NCBI RefSeq assembly: GCF_902499335.1
Contig: NZ_CABVQK010000001.1
Coordinates: forward strand, 186,001-250,000
DNA: 64,000 nucleotides
Direction: 5' to 3'
Source: Burkholderia lata
GTDB taxonomy: Bacteria > Pseudomonadota > Gammaproteobacteria > Burkholderiales > Burkholderiaceae
Below the pieces are notes generated by a model. The model ran no database searches and was not told the DNA's origin. It saw only the letters and a program-made list of their open reading frames with translations. How positions within the stretch are numbered: the stretch's first letter is position 1; the number at the start of each line of letters is the position of its first letter. The translations under genes and the position numbers were made by a program. Shown here piece after piece: positions 7,931 to 16,451 of the stretch.

Positions 7931-10900
7931 GCGATCGTTCCCTGCGCCTCGAGGTCGTCCTTAAGGCGCTCGACCAGGCGAGCCGGCCGATCCGTGAGAT
8001 CGCCGGCCGCAATCGCACGCTCGCGAAGGATCTGCGCGACACCCGCGCGCGACTCAAGGAACTCAACGACACGCAGCGGCGTATCGGCGAGTTCCGCGAG
8101 ATGCGCGCGGGGCTCACCAACACCGCGACGAAGCTCGCCAACGCCCAGAAGAAGGTCCAGGAACTCGCGAAGTCGCTGCGCGCGTATGGGCCGCCATCGC
8201 AGCAGATGACCGCCGAACTGGCGAAAGCCCGGCAAGCCTCATCCAAGCTCGGTGCCGCGTTCAAGAAGCAATCGGCCAGCGTCGACGAGCTGCGCAACCG
8301 GCTCGGCCGCGCCGGCGTCGACACGCGCAATCTTTCCCAGCACGAGCGCACACTGCGCACTGACATCGCCGCAACGACCGGCGCGATTGACGCCCAATCG
8401 CGTCGGCTTGACGCGCTGAATACCCGCCAGAAGCGCATCGCGGACGCGCGCGCCAAGATGGGCGCCGCGCGCACCGCAGCGGCCGAAATGGCGATCGGCG
8501 GATATGCCGCGCGCGCGACCGGTTCGCACATCCTGAACGACCTGCGCGAACCGATGACCGAAGCGAAGAAGATGCAGAACGAGCGTGGCCGCATCCAGGC
8601 GCTCGGCCTGGGCGACCAGGCGACGCAGGACGCCGAGCGCTACGTGCGGTCGATGAAGTCGCCCGGCGTAGCCATGGCCGACAACATGACGCTGATGCGC
8701 GACGCGATGTCGATCTTCGCGGACGAGCATCACGCGCAGATGATCATGCCGACGCTCACGAAAATGAAGTTCGCGAACGAAGCTGTGTTCGGTGCAGGCC
8801 AGGGGCACGAGAACGAAGAGAAGTTCATGGACATGCTGAAGGTGATTGAGCTGCGCGGCGGCATGAAAAGCGATGAATCAGCCAAGCGCGAAGCGAACAT
8901 GGTCCAGCAGGTGGTGTCCGCGACGGGCGCCCGTGTCGGCGGCTCCGAGTGGCGCAACTTCATCCAGACCGGCAAGGTCGCGGCAAAGCAGATGCGCGCG
9001 GACGCGTTCTACTACCAGATGGAACCGCTGATTCAGGAAATGGGCGGGCATGCGGCCGGCACCGGCGTGCAGGCCGCGTACAGCAACCTGATGCAGGGCA
9101 AGACCACCAACCGGGCGTCGAAGCGCCTCGTCGAGCTCGGGCTCGTCGACAAGAAGATGGTGAAGTACGACGGCGTCGGCAACGTGCAACGCATCAAGCC
9201 CGGCGCGCTGCTGCAGGGTGATCTCTTCAACGCATCGCCGTTCGAATGGATGGAGAAGGTGCTTCTGCCCAAGCTGAAGGCCAAGGGCATTACGTCCGAC
9301 GCGAAGATCCTGGAGGAATTCTCCACGATCATGACGAACGGCAACGGTGCGAACCTGTTCGCCACGATGTACATGCAGCGCGAGCAGATTCACAAGAACG
9401 AAAAGCTGAACCGTGGCGCGTACGGGATCGACCAGTTGTACAAGGTCGGAATGGAGCAGCCAGAAGGCAAGGAACTCATCGCGCTCGAGAAGGTGCGCAA
9501 CCTGCGCACCGTCATCGGCGAGCAGGTGCTGCCCTTGTACACCCGCGCGCTTGAGCTGACGTCGAGCGTCCTCGAGCGGCTGCTCGGCTTCGCGAAGGAA
9601 TACCCGAAGTTCACGCGCGCGGTCGCGATCGGCGCGACCGGCCTCGGCGTGCTGCTCGCCGTACTCGGGACGATCACGATCGCGCTCGCGGGCATCCTCG
9701 GGCCGATGGCGATCGTGCGCTTCAGTATGTCGATGCTCGGCATCAAGGGCGGCGCCATCGCGCGCGCGCTCGGCGACGGTGCCCGCGCGCTGGGTGGTAT
9801 TTCCCGCGCGGCGTCCGGCGCAGCATCGGGCGTGACGGCCGCCAGCAAGGGCACGCAGTCCGCAGCCGGGCGCATTCGCAAGGCACTGTCGGGCGCCTGG
9901 CAGGCGTCATCGCCTCGCGCTGCGACGTCGTCGCTGCGCACTTACGTTTCATCGCTCACCCAGCGCGTGCCGGCCGCGTGCCAGGCCGCCAAGACAGCCG
10001 TGCAGCAGTGGGGCGGCTCGACCGTAACCGCGATGAAGGATGGCGCCGGCGCCGCGCGGCAATACACCGTCCAGATGGGGCGTGCGATCGGCGCGCAGGC
10101 GGCCGCGACGCGTGCGTCGGCCGCGTCACGCTGGACCGCAGCCCGAAAGTACGTCGCCCGGCGCGGCGCGTCCGGGATGGCTGTCGATACGGCGCGCGGT
10201 GGCCTCAATCTGGTCAAGGGCGGCACGATGGGCGCGATCAACGGCGTGCGGGCTGCGCTCGGAGGGCTCGCGCAGATGTTCCTCTTCGTCGGCCGCGTCG
10301 CGCTGATGAACCCGGTTGGCCTCGCGATCACTGCGATCGCGCTCGCCGCGCTGCTGATCTGGAAGTATTGGGAGCCGATCAAGGCGTTTTTCTCGGGCTT
10401 CTGGCAGGGACTGACCGAAGGTCTGCGGCCGCTCGCGCCGATCTTCAGCGGTGTGCTCGCGACGCTCGGTGCGGCGTTCGCGCCGCTGAAGCCCGTGTTC
10501 GACTGGTTGGTCGACGCCGTGAAGAGCGCCTGGGACTGGATCTCGCGTCTGTTGGGGCCGGTCGACACCAGCAAGAAGAGCCTCGACGCGGCGACCAACG
10601 CCGGCAAGGGCTTCGGCGCGTGGCTTGCGGACATCATCGTGACCTTTGCGAACGTGTCCGCGCGCTTCATCGAATTCGGCGCCAATCTGATGTCAGGGCT
10701 CGTCACCGGGATCAAGAACGGCCTGGGCTCGGTGAAGGATGCGATCGAGTCGGCCGGTGGCAGTGTGATCGGCTGGTTCAAGGAAAAGCTCGGCATCCAT
10801 TCGCCCAGCCGCGTGTTCGCCGCGCTCGGCGGCTTCACGATGGCCGGCCTGGATCAGGGTCTACGCGAAGGTCAGGACGGGCCGCTGTCGACCGTGCTCG

Positions 10901-11178
10901 AGGTCGGCAAGCGGATCGTCGCCGCCGGCGCCGGCATCGGCATCACGGGCGCGGCGATCGTCGGCGGCGCACCGCTCACCGTCGACAACCGGCCGCCGCT
11001 CACGGTCGCGTCGGCCGCTGCACGCGCACCGGTCACGCCGGCGCCGATCACGATCCAGGTGTATGCGGCACCAGGCATGGACGAACAGGCGCTCGCGCAG
11101 AAGGTGCTGCAGGTGATGCGCCAGGAACAGGCCGCGCAGGCCGCGCGCGAGCGCTCGCGTCTGCGCGATCGCGATTGA
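7927..11178 (+). CDS. Tail tape measure protein (P2 gpT)
   Basis: This 1083-residue protein sets tail length. The first 200 residues are rich in Arg, Lys, Glu and Ala and read as coiled coil (KDLRDTRARLKELNDTQRR and similar). Hydrophobic, probably membrane-crossing segments lie near residues 565-600 and 785-820, followed by an Ala/Gly-rich region and a C-terminal piece with HSPSRVFAALGG, a common tape measure motif. It is somewhat longer than P2 gpT (about 815). It overlaps E' by four bases. Confidence 0.93.
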   Translation: MSDRSLRLEVVLKALDQASRPIREIAGRNRTLAKDLRDTRARLKELNDTQRRIGEFREMRAGLTNTATKLANAQKKVQELAKSLRAYGPPSQQMTAELAKARQASSKLGAAFKKQSASVDELRNRLGRAGVDTRNLSQHERTLRTDIAATTGAIDAQSRRLDALNTRQKRIADARAKMGAARTAAAEMAIGGYAARATGSHILNDLREPMTEAKKMQNERGRIQALGLGDQATQDAERYVRSMKSPGVAMADNMTLMRDAMSIFADEHHAQMIMPTLTKMKFANEAVFGAGQGHENEEKFMDMLKVIELRGGMKSDESAKREANMVQQVVSATGARVGGSEWRNFIQTGKVAAKQMRADAFYYQMEPLIQEMGGHAAGTGVQAAYSNLMQGKTTNRASKRLVELGLVDKKMVKYDGVGNVQRIKPGALLQGDLFNASPFEWMEKVLLPKLKAKGITSDAKILEEFSTIMTNGNGANLFATMYMQREQIHKNEKLNRGAYGIDQLYKVGMEQPEGKELIALEKVRNLRTVIGEQVLPLYTRALELTSSVLERLLGFAKEYPKFTRAVAIGATGLGVLLAVLGTITIALAGILGPMAIVRFSMSMLGIKGGAIARALGDGARALGGISRAASGAASGVTAASKGTQSAAGRIRKALSGAWQASSPRAATSSLRTYVSSLTQRVPAACQAAKTAVQQWGGSTVTAMKDGAGAARQYTVQMGRAIGAQAAATRASAASRWTAARKYVARRGASGMAVDTARGGLNLVKGGTMGAINGVRAALGGLAQMFLFVGRVALMNPVGLAITAIALAALLIWKYWEPIKAFFSGFWQGLTEGLRPLAPIFSGVLATLGAAFAPLKPVFDWLVDAVKSAWDWISRLLGPVDTSKKSLDAATNAGKGFGAWLADIIVTFANVSARFIEFGANLMSGLVTGIKNGLGSVKDAIESAGGSVIGWFKEKLGIHSPSRVFAALGGFTMAGLDQGLREGQDGPLSTVLEVGKRIVAAGAGIGITGAAIVGGAPLTVDNRPPLTVASAAARAPVTPAPITIQVYAAPGMDEQALAQKVLQVMRQEQAAQAARERSRLRDRD

Positions 11179-11191
11179 TGGAGGGTTTCTC

Positions 11192-11620
11192 ATGATGATG
11201 GCGCTCGGGTTGTTCGTGTTCAGCCTGTCGACGTTGCCGTACCAGGAGCTGAAGCGCCGGCGCAGCTGGCGTTTCGCGAGCAACAACCGCGTCGGAAAAA
11301 AGCCGGCGCGGCAGTACGTCGGCGATGACGACGAAACTATCAGTCTGTCCGGCGTGCTGCTGCCCGAGCTGACTGGCGGCGACCTGTCGCTTGCCACCAT
11401 CGAAGCGATGGCGACGCAGCACACCTCCTGGCCGCTGATCGAGGGCAACGGACACATTTACGGCATGTTCACGATCGACAGCATCGAAACGACGCGCACG
11501 CTGTTTTTCGATGACGGCGCCGCCCGCCGCATCGAGTTCTCAATGACGCTGACGCGCTGCGACGACTTCAGCCTGCTCGGCATCGTGACCGACGCCATCA
11601 AGGGGGCAATCTCGTTATGA
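11192..11620 (+). CDS. Tail completion protein U (P2 gpU)
   Basis: This 142-residue protein begins MMMALGLFVFSLSTLPYQEL, the family start. GGAGGG lies just upstream; three ATGs in a row make the exact start uncertain by two residues. gpU is needed to complete P2 tails. Its stop overlaps the ATG of gene D. Confidence 0.92.
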   Translation: MMMALGLFVFSLSTLPYQELKRRRSWRFASNNRVGKKPARQYVGDDDETISLSGVLLPELTGGDLSLATIEAMATQHTSWPLIEGNGHIYGMFTIDSIETTRTLFFDDGAARRIEFSMTLTRCDDFSLLGIVTDAIKGAISL

Positions 11621-12771
11621 ACCTGGCCAACATCCCCGGCGCCGACCTGGTACAGAAGACCGCGCTTGCCAACGATCGCGTGCCGCGCGCGATCTACTCG
11701 ATCACGCTGAACGGCAAGAACATCACGAAGAAGTTCGACGGCCGGCTGATCTCGATGACGCTGCAGGACAACCGCGGATTCGAAGCTGACCAGCTCGACA
11801 TCAGCCTCGACGATTCGGACGGCGCACTCGAGATCCCGAGTCGGGGCGTCACGCTGAAGCTTTCGTTCGGCTGGGCCGGTGCGGCGAACGGCCTGGTCGA
11901 CAAGGGTGAATTCATGGTCGATGAGGTGCGGCACACCGGCACGCCCGACGTGCTGACGATCCGCGCGCGCAGCGTCGATCTGCGCGCGGGCCTGTCGATC
12001 AAGAAAGAGCGGTCCTGGCATCGGCAGACGGTCGGCGCCATCGTGCGCGCGATCGCCAGTCAGAACAAGGTCGAGGCGCGCATCAGCAAGGCGCTCGACG
12101 CGCAGCTCGTCGACCACATCGACCAGACGGCCGAATCGGACGCCAACTTGCTATCGCGCCTGGCGAAGATGTTCGACGCGATCGCCACCGTGAAAAACGG
12201 GCTGCTGCTGTTCATCAAGGCTGGCGAGGCGACGACCGCAAACGGCAAGCCGCTGCCCGCCGTCACGATCACGCGCGACGTCGGCGATCGCCACGAGTTC
12301 GGCGTCGCCGATCGGGACACGTATTCCGGCGTGCAGGCGTTCTACCTGAACACGCGCACCGCGAAGAAACAGTCGACCACCGTGAAGCGGCGCCGGCGGC
12401 GCACGACCACGAAAAAGAAGAAGCCGATCGACAAGAGCGGCGACGTGTTGTTCGGCACGGCTGAGAACGTCAAGACGTTGCGACACACGTATGCGAACAA
12501 GGGGAACGCGACGCGCGCGGCGAAGGCGGAATGGGAGAAGTTACAGCGCGGCGTCGCGGAATTCAGCGTCGTGCTGGCGCTCGGCCGCCCCGAGCTGATG
12601 ACCGAATTGCCTGTAACCGTGCGCGGTTACAAACGTGTCATTGATGATTGCAACTGGATCATTGCGCGCGTTACACATACGGTCGACGGTAACGGCGGAT
12701 TTACATCGGACCTCGATCTAGAGGTCAAGGCGACCGAGGTGCCGGAGATCGACACCTCGGAGGATGGCTGA
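11617..12771 (+). CDS. Phage late control protein D (P2 gpD, tail tip hub)
   Basis: This 384-residue protein is homologous to P2 gpD and related to the VgrG/gp27 hub fold that joins tube and baseplate. The N-terminus holds the conserved ITKKFDGRLISMTLQDN segment. A strongly basic patch (KRRRRRTTTKKKKP) at about residues 255-268 probably sits in a loop. It closes the FI-to-D late unit and overlaps U by four bases. Confidence 0.92.
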   Translation: MNLANIPGADLVQKTALANDRVPRAIYSITLNGKNITKKFDGRLISMTLQDNRGFEADQLDISLDDSDGALEIPSRGVTLKLSFGWAGAANGLVDKGEFMVDEVRHTGTPDVLTIRARSVDLRAGLSIKKERSWHRQTVGAIVRAIASQNKVEARISKALDAQLVDHIDQTAESDANLLSRLAKMFDAIATVKNGLLLFIKAGEATTANGKPLPAVTITRDVGDRHEFGVADRDTYSGVQAFYLNTRTAKKQSTTVKRRRRRTTTKKKKPIDKSGDVLFGTAENVKTLRHTYANKGNATRAAKAEWEKLQRGVAEFSVVLALGRPELMTELPVTVRGYKRVIDDCNWIIARVTHTVDGNGGFTSDLDLEVKATEVPEIDTSEDG

Positions 12772-12773
12772 CG

Positions 12774-13064
12774 TTACGTCAGCAGCAGGTCACGGATATT
12801 CGACAGGCTCAACATTGCACTCGTCACCTGTGCCAGCAGCGCAGCTCGTTCAACGGCCGATAAGTCACGCACTGCGCGCGCCTCGCGGTTCCCGGCTACA
12901 GTGGAGCCGGCGCGCCCACATTGCGCGGCTATCGTGGCTTCGGTACAGCGTCGGATTACCCCATCCTCGGCTGTTGCAATTCGGAATTGCGGGTCTTGCG
13001 GCTTGTAACTCACAACGGCTTCCTCTTCGGATATTTTGAGAGGCGCTACGACGTGAAACGGCAT
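12774..13064 (-). CDS. Small hypothetical phage protein
   Basis: A 96-residue frame opposite to the tail genes, ending 3 bases beyond the D stop. The C-terminus (DLSAVERAALLAQVTSAMLSL) is predicted helical; no family was recognised. It is supported by its position, filling the gap after D, and by amino-acid composition without the Arg excess of antisense shadows. It could be wrong. Confidence 0.5.
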   Translation of the reverse strand: MPFHVVAPLKISEEEAVVSYKPQDPQFRIATAEDGVIRRCTEATIAAQCGRAGSTVAGNREARAVRDLSAVERAALLAQVTSAMLSLSNIRDLLLT

Positions 13065-13136
13065 TCACGCGTGCTGTAACGCTGCCCCATTCTCGTGCTT
13101 TTTTCAGACAAATGGAATGTAGGAGAAAGCCCCTTG

Positions 13137-13160
13137 AAAGTTAGGAAAATGCCTAACTTT
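13137..13160. promoter_or_regulatory. 9-bp inverted repeat, probable operator
   Basis: AAAGTTAGG (13137-13145) and CCTAACTTT (13152-13160) form a perfect inverted repeat with a 6-base spacer, in an AT-richer gap between the minus-strand gene at 12774 and the LysR-type HTH gene at 13239. No T-run follows, so an operator is more likely than a terminator. The adjacent HTH protein or the phage repressor could bind it. Confidence 0.5.
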
Positions 13161-13238
13161 TGCGGGCTCTCTCCCGATCACCCGTCCCCAGCCACTGCGA
13201 AGGGCGCATTACGGCCAATAACAACTATCGCTTGAATC

Positions 13239-13619
13239 ATGGTTTCCCGGACGACTCCCCCGCGCCTCAATTGGAATCTGCTGCGCGCATACAGCGAGAT
13301 CGCGCGCTATCGCAGCATCTCGGAGGCGGCGCAGGCTATGGGAGTGCAGCGACCGACCGTCAGCGAAAAGGTATCCGCACTTGAGCGCGTCCTTGGCCGC
13401 CCGCTGATGGAGCGTCGGTCGGGGAGTGACGGGTTTCGGCTCACGGACTTCGGCGCGCAACTCCGCACCGTCGTAGCCCGTTTCGATCGTGAACTCGCTG
13501 CGTTATGCGAACTGTCCGGCGGGGCATCGCCCAACATGACAACGAGCGACGTGCTGGGAGATGTCGAAACCGCGATGGCGGCGCTCGAGCGCGCCGCAGA
13601 GACTCTTCGTCAGTCCTGA
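13239..13619 (+). CDS. LysR-type DNA-binding protein lacking the effector domain
   Basis: This 126-residue protein consists of a LysR-type winged HTH (about residues 9-67: SISEAAQAMGVQRPTVSEKV, then LERVLGRPLMERR) plus a helical C-terminus. The usual roughly 200-residue ligand-binding domain is absent. It is complete rather than broken: there is a clean stop and no downstream remnant, since the next gene converges on it with a 10-base overlap. It lies in the lysogeny region and may act as a phage regulator, perhaps through the repeat at 13137. Confidence 0.8.
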   Translation: MVSRTTPPRLNWNLLRAYSEIARYRSISEAAQAMGVQRPTVSEKVSALERVLGRPLMERRSGSDGFRLTDFGAQLRTVVARFDRELAALCELSGGASPNMTTSDVLGDVETAMAALERAAETLRQS

Positions 13620-14101
13620 TCTTTCCCGGCGCTTCGCGTCGATGCGCGCTTACGCTTTACGCGGTCCGCATCGTCCTGTGCATCTCGCAGCACCTTGAGC
13701 GCCGCAGCGTCCAATTTCGCGGCTCGATTTTCAGCAAGTCGCGGAAGCCGTTTCGCCGGCGCGCCTGAGATCGTCATCGTCCCCGCGAGCAGGAACCCGT
13801 TGACCGACGCCTGGACGGCCGTGCGGCCGACGTCGTTCAACTGGCGGAACCCCTCAAGCAGCTCGGCCTCATCATCTGGCGTCACTACCCCCTGTGCACG
13901 CTCGCCCGTTACAACGTACAGCACGTCGACCCCGACCTTCGCAAGCGCGGCCAGGTAGTTCGCATCGGGCGATCGCGCATCGGCTTCGTAGTTGAACTCA
14001 GCCTGTTTCCCGAGCCCGCCGAGCGCGGCGAACTCCGCCTGGCTCAGACCGATGCGCATCCGCTCCTCCTTCAGCCGTAATCCGATTGTTGTATCCGACA
14101 T
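13610..14101 (-). CDS. XRE-family phage repressor (CI-like)
   Basis: This 163-residue protein has an N-terminal HTH (LRLKEERMRIGLSQAEFAAL and the following helix, residues 8-60), then a helical middle and a very basic, Arg/Lys-rich tail. It lacks a LexA-type peptidase domain, so induction is not by simple RecA-stimulated self-cleavage. It is read leftward, divergent from the early genes that start at 14177, the standard place for a lysogeny repressor. A 7-bp inverted repeat lies in the shared control region. Confidence 0.82.
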   Translation of the reverse strand: MSDTTIGLRLKEERMRIGLSQAEFAALGGLGKQAEFNYEADARSPDANYLAALAKVGVDVLYVVTGERAQGVVTPDDEAELLEGFRQLNDVGRTAVQASVNGFLLAGTMTISGAPAKRLPRLAENRAAKLDAAALKVLRDAQDDADRVKRKRASTRSAGKDQD

Positions 14102-14129
14102 CTTGCGTATTCGTTTTGAGTAACTTACA

Positions 14130-14150
14130 CTTCACTTATCCCTAGTGAAG
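14130..14150. promoter_or_regulatory. Probable operator in the repressor/early control region
   Basis: CTTCACT (14130-14136) and AGTGAAG (14144-14150) form a perfect 7-bp inverted repeat with 7 bases between, inside the 75-base gap between the divergent repressor and early genes. This is the expected operator position for the XRE repressor. The surrounding sequence is AT-richer than the window average. Confidence 0.55.
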
Positions 14151-14176
14151 CACTATCGAAATTGAGTATACCCGCC

Positions 14177-14404
14177 ATGACTACCCACAAAGGCCCGCGG
14201 CGTGCGCCGCCGGGCGTCATGTCCAGCAAGACCGTTTCGCTGCGCCTCCTTCCCGCAGAGCGTACCCAGCTCGAGCAGCTCGGCCGTCAAGAGCGGCGCT
14301 CCCTGTCGAGCTTGGCGCGCCTCATCTATCTCGAAGGGCTCCCCCGCTACCTCGCCAAGATGTCCTCGTTTGAGGACACCACGGGCAACGTTTCCACAAG
14401 CTGA
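14177..14404 (+). CDS. Small ribbon-helix-helix-like protein, first early gene
   Basis: This 75-residue protein starts at the ATG of MTTHKGPRRAPPG; a TTG at 14162 is in frame but less likely. The segment SSKTVSLRLLPAERTQLEQL followed by RRSLSSLARLIYLEGL has the beta-strand/helix/helix pattern of CopG/Arc DNA-binding proteins. As the first gene rightward of the repressor it takes the place of Cro. Function is inferred from fold and place only. Confidence 0.65.
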   Translation: MTTHKGPRRAPPGVMSSKTVSLRLLPAERTQLEQLGRQERRSLSSLARLIYLEGLPRYLAKMSSFEDTTGNVSTS

Positions 14405-14420
14405 ACCCGAGGTGACCACC

Positions 14421-14612
14421 ATGTATCCGGATCCAAAACGTGTCCGCGACAACCGCCTGATGGTGCGTTTCGACGACTACGAATACGCCCTCATCACCGC
14501 GCTCGCCAACTACCAGGGCGCATGCGCTGCAACGCTGATTCGCGAAATGGTTATGCGCGAAGCCGCCGAAGCTCTGATGCCAGCGTGCAATGTAGCCCGC
14601 GAGCACGGCTGA
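14421..14612 (+). CDS. Small ribbon-helix-helix-like protein
   Basis: This 63-residue protein begins MYPDPKRVRDNRLMVRFDDY. The strand NRLMVRF followed by two helices (YEYALITALANYQG, AATLIREMVMREA) again suggests an Arc/CopG-like fold. It follows the previous gene by 16 bases and probably shares its transcript. Target unknown. Confidence 0.6.
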   Translation: MYPDPKRVRDNRLMVRFDDYEYALITALANYQGACAATLIREMVMREAAEALMPACNVAREHG

Positions 14613-14640
14613 AACCAGCAGCCAAACAGCAGCCGATCCA

Positions 14641-14829
14641 ATGCCCGAACTCGAACTCACATTCACCGAGCAAGAAGCCGAACTACTCGAGCGCGTGCGA
14701 CTGCAGGAAGGTCTTGCGACGATCCAGCAGGCGGCCGAATGGCTCGTGAAGCGACGACTGCGCAATGGTGCGCGTCGCCTCACCGGACGAAACCGGGCGC
14801 TTTACGCCGTAACCACCAGCCGTAACTAA
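14641..14829 (+). CDS. Small hypothetical protein, possibly ribbon-helix-helix
   Basis: This 62-residue protein has a strand-like start (MPELELTFTEQEAELLERV) and a second helix (TIQQAAEWLVKRRL), a layout seen in antitoxin-type DNA-binding proteins. No partner toxin gene lies beside it. It is the third small protein of this type in a row. Confidence 0.55.
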   Translation: MPELELTFTEQEAELLERVRLQEGLATIQQAAEWLVKRRLRNGARRLTGRNRALYAVTTSRN

Positions 14830-14856
14830 CGCGGCAGTCTCCGACAGGAAGTCACG

Positions 14857-15105
14857 ATGAAATTGAAGTGTCACCACTGCGGCAGCCGCGCCGTCATTCG
14901 AACCAGCCGCACGCTGTCGTCCCTCGTCCGCGAAGCGTACTGCCAGTGCACCAACGTCGAATGCGCGACGACGTACAAGATCCACGTCGCCACTGTCCAC
15001 ACGATCGCGCCGAGCCTCAACCCGAATCCGCATGTGTACGTGCCGATGGGCAAGGTTGATCGGCTCCCGACTGATTCGCGTCAGCTCCCGCTGCTCGACG
15101 CCTAA
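14857..15105 (+). CDS. ogr: Ogr/Delta-family late transcription activator
   Basis: This 82-residue protein has the zinc-binding pattern C-x2-C-x22-C-x4-C (Cys5, Cys8, Cys31, Cys36) and the segment RTSRTLSSLVREAYCQCTN that match P2 Ogr. Ogr proteins activate late promoters by binding a TGTTGT/ACAACA element about 55 bases upstream and contacting the RNA polymerase alpha subunit. A matching inverted repeat sits before the sheath gene at 5659. It is encoded here in the early/regulatory block rather than right after D as in P2. Confidence 0.9.
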   Translation: MKLKCHHCGSRAVIRTSRTLSSLVREAYCQCTNVECATTYKIHVATVHTIAPSLNPNPHVYVPMGKVDRLPTDSRQLPLLDA

Positions 15106-15193
15106 ACCCTAACTCGCTTTTTCGCTGAACACCCATCGCGCCCGCTCTGCGGGCGTGAGGGACTCCTTTTGCCTGAAATTTCTTGGAGGCCGT

Positions 15194-15388
15194 ATGCAAT
15201 CGCTGATCCATGCCCCGCTCGCCGCGCTCGCTGAATCGATGTCCTACGACGAGCGCATCGCCTACCTCACGAAGATCTCCGCCGCCGACGTGCGCGCCGA
15301 CGTGTTCGTCCGCTCCGCAAGCGCGCTCGGCTTCCGCGTGACCTGGGACCACGCCAACGGCACGCCGATCCTCGCATGGCTGCACTGA
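15194..15388 (+). CDS. Small hypothetical phage protein (64 residues)
   Basis: A good ribosome site (TTGGAGG at 15183-15189) selects the ATG at 15194. The product (MQSLIHAPLAALAESMSYDE...) has no recognised family. Its end overlaps the next gene by 13 bases, so both are likely made from one early transcript. Confidence 0.65.
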   Translation: MQSLIHAPLAALAESMSYDERIAYLTKISAADVRADVFVRSASALGFRVTWDHANGTPILAWLH

Positions 15389-15594
15389 CCGCCCACACGA
15401 TGCGCCCCGCCCTCACCGAGCTCGAGCTGCGCGCGACCTGGCGGCGCTTGCACATGGTCGGCGACTTTGACTCGCTTCACCCGGCCGCACGCCGCGCCTT
15501 CGAATGTACGGCGAGCGTATGGCGGGCCAGGGAGCCAGTACCCGAGTCACCACTCGTCGACGTGAAGCGTCGCGCCGCGAACGACTTCGACTGA
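15376..15594 (+). CDS. Small hypothetical phage protein (72 residues)
   Basis: A 72-residue basic protein (MAALTAHTMRPALTELELRA...) that overlaps the upstream gene. A second in-frame ATG at residue 9 is possible. No family was recognised. Confidence 0.55.
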   Translation: MAALTAHTMRPALTELELRATWRRLHMVGDFDSLHPAARRAFECTASVWRAREPVPESPLVDVKRRAANDFD

Positions 15595-15636
15595 CCATCC
15601 GCGCCGGTCGCCGACGCAATCACCTGGAACCACACC

Positions 15637-15831
15637 ATGAAGCCCTACGTGTTCGGCATCAGCGTCCTGCTGATGCTTGCCTTCTCCCTTACCGGCGTCT
15701 ACAGCCTGGCCGCCGACCTGTTGCGCCTATTCGACGTGCGCCTCGCACGACCGATCGCATTCGTGATCGGCGCCACCGTGACGTTCGTCCTGGTCGTGGC
15801 GCTGGCCTCGTCCGTTCCGCCGCGCGGGTGA
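15637..15831 (+). CDS. Small membrane protein
   Basis: This 64-residue protein has two hydrophobic segments, about residues 4-28 and 41-60, with a short charged turn (RLFDVRLARP) between them. It should sit in the inner membrane as a hairpin. In a prophage early operon this could be an exclusion or lysogenic conversion protein, but nothing in the sequence shows it. Confidence 0.6.
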   Translation: MKPYVFGISVLLMLAFSLTGVYSLAADLLRLFDVRLARPIAFVIGATVTFVLVVALASSVPPRG

Positions 15832-15835
15832 CACG

Positions 15836-16198
15836 ATGACCAACGAACCCACCATCCGCTACGAACTGTTGACGTCAGCCGGCCTGCGCACCGTCGCCGG
15901 CGAGCACGTCGTCATCCCGAACACTGCCGATGCCACGTTCGGCATTCATGCCGAGCTGCAGATGCGCGACGGTCATCCGGAAAGGTACATCGTCACGCAC
16001 CTGATCTCGGGCATGCGGATCGGCCACGGCGCAACACGCACCGCAGCGCTCGCGAACGCGACCTCGAACGTCGAACGCAACCGCCGCCGGCTGCGCGACA
16101 TCCTCGAGCAGGCGACGGCCTCGCGCTACGAGCTGCAACACGCCGCATACCGCCTGCAGCAGAACCATCACGACATCCTCGGAGGCGCAGCAGCATGA
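15836..16198 (+). CDS. Hypothetical phage protein (120 residues)
   Basis: Starts 4 bases after the preceding stop. The N-terminal half is mixed alpha/beta and the C-terminal half is helical and charged (NVERNRRRLRDILEQA). No family was recognised. It overlaps the next gene by four bases (ATGA at 16195-16198). Confidence 0.65.
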   Translation: MTNEPTIRYELLTSAGLRTVAGEHVVIPNTADATFGIHAELQMRDGHPERYIVTHLISGMRIGHGATRTAALANATSNVERNRRRLRDILEQATASRYELQHAAYRLQQNHHDILGGAAA

Positions 16199-16449
16199 CG
16201 CGCACCACTACCCCTCACGACGCCGCGCTCGCGGCTTCCATCGCAGCTGCCGCCGACGCGCTTCGCTTTGACCACGAAGCCGGCGGCCTGCAGCGCGTCG
16301 CGGTGCTCGCGCTGTTCGTCAGCGTCCTCGGCGATCGCCTAGCGCTGGCCTTCCCCGCGTCGTCCGGCGCACTGCGTGCGCTCGTCGACAGCCCCGCGAC
16401 ACCCGGCAACCCTGCCGCCCTCTCCCTGCATCAACAGCAACAGCAATAA
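16195..16449 (+). CDS. Hypothetical phage protein (84 residues)
   Basis: An Ala-rich helical protein ending in five glutamines encoded by CAG/CAA repeats just before the primase start. The gene overlaps its upstream neighbour and ends 2 bases before the primase, so it is translated as part of the replication operon. No family was recognised. Confidence 0.6.
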   Translation: MTRTTTPHDAALAASIAAAADALRFDHEAGGLQRVAVLALFVSVLGDRLALAFPASSGALRALVDSPATPGNPAALSLHQQQQQ

Positions 16450-16451
16450 CG

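Noticed and set aside
13137..13160. Reading the AAAGTTAGG/CCTAACTTT hairpin as a terminator
   Set aside because: No T-run follows on either strand and it lies upstream of a start codon, so an operator fits better.
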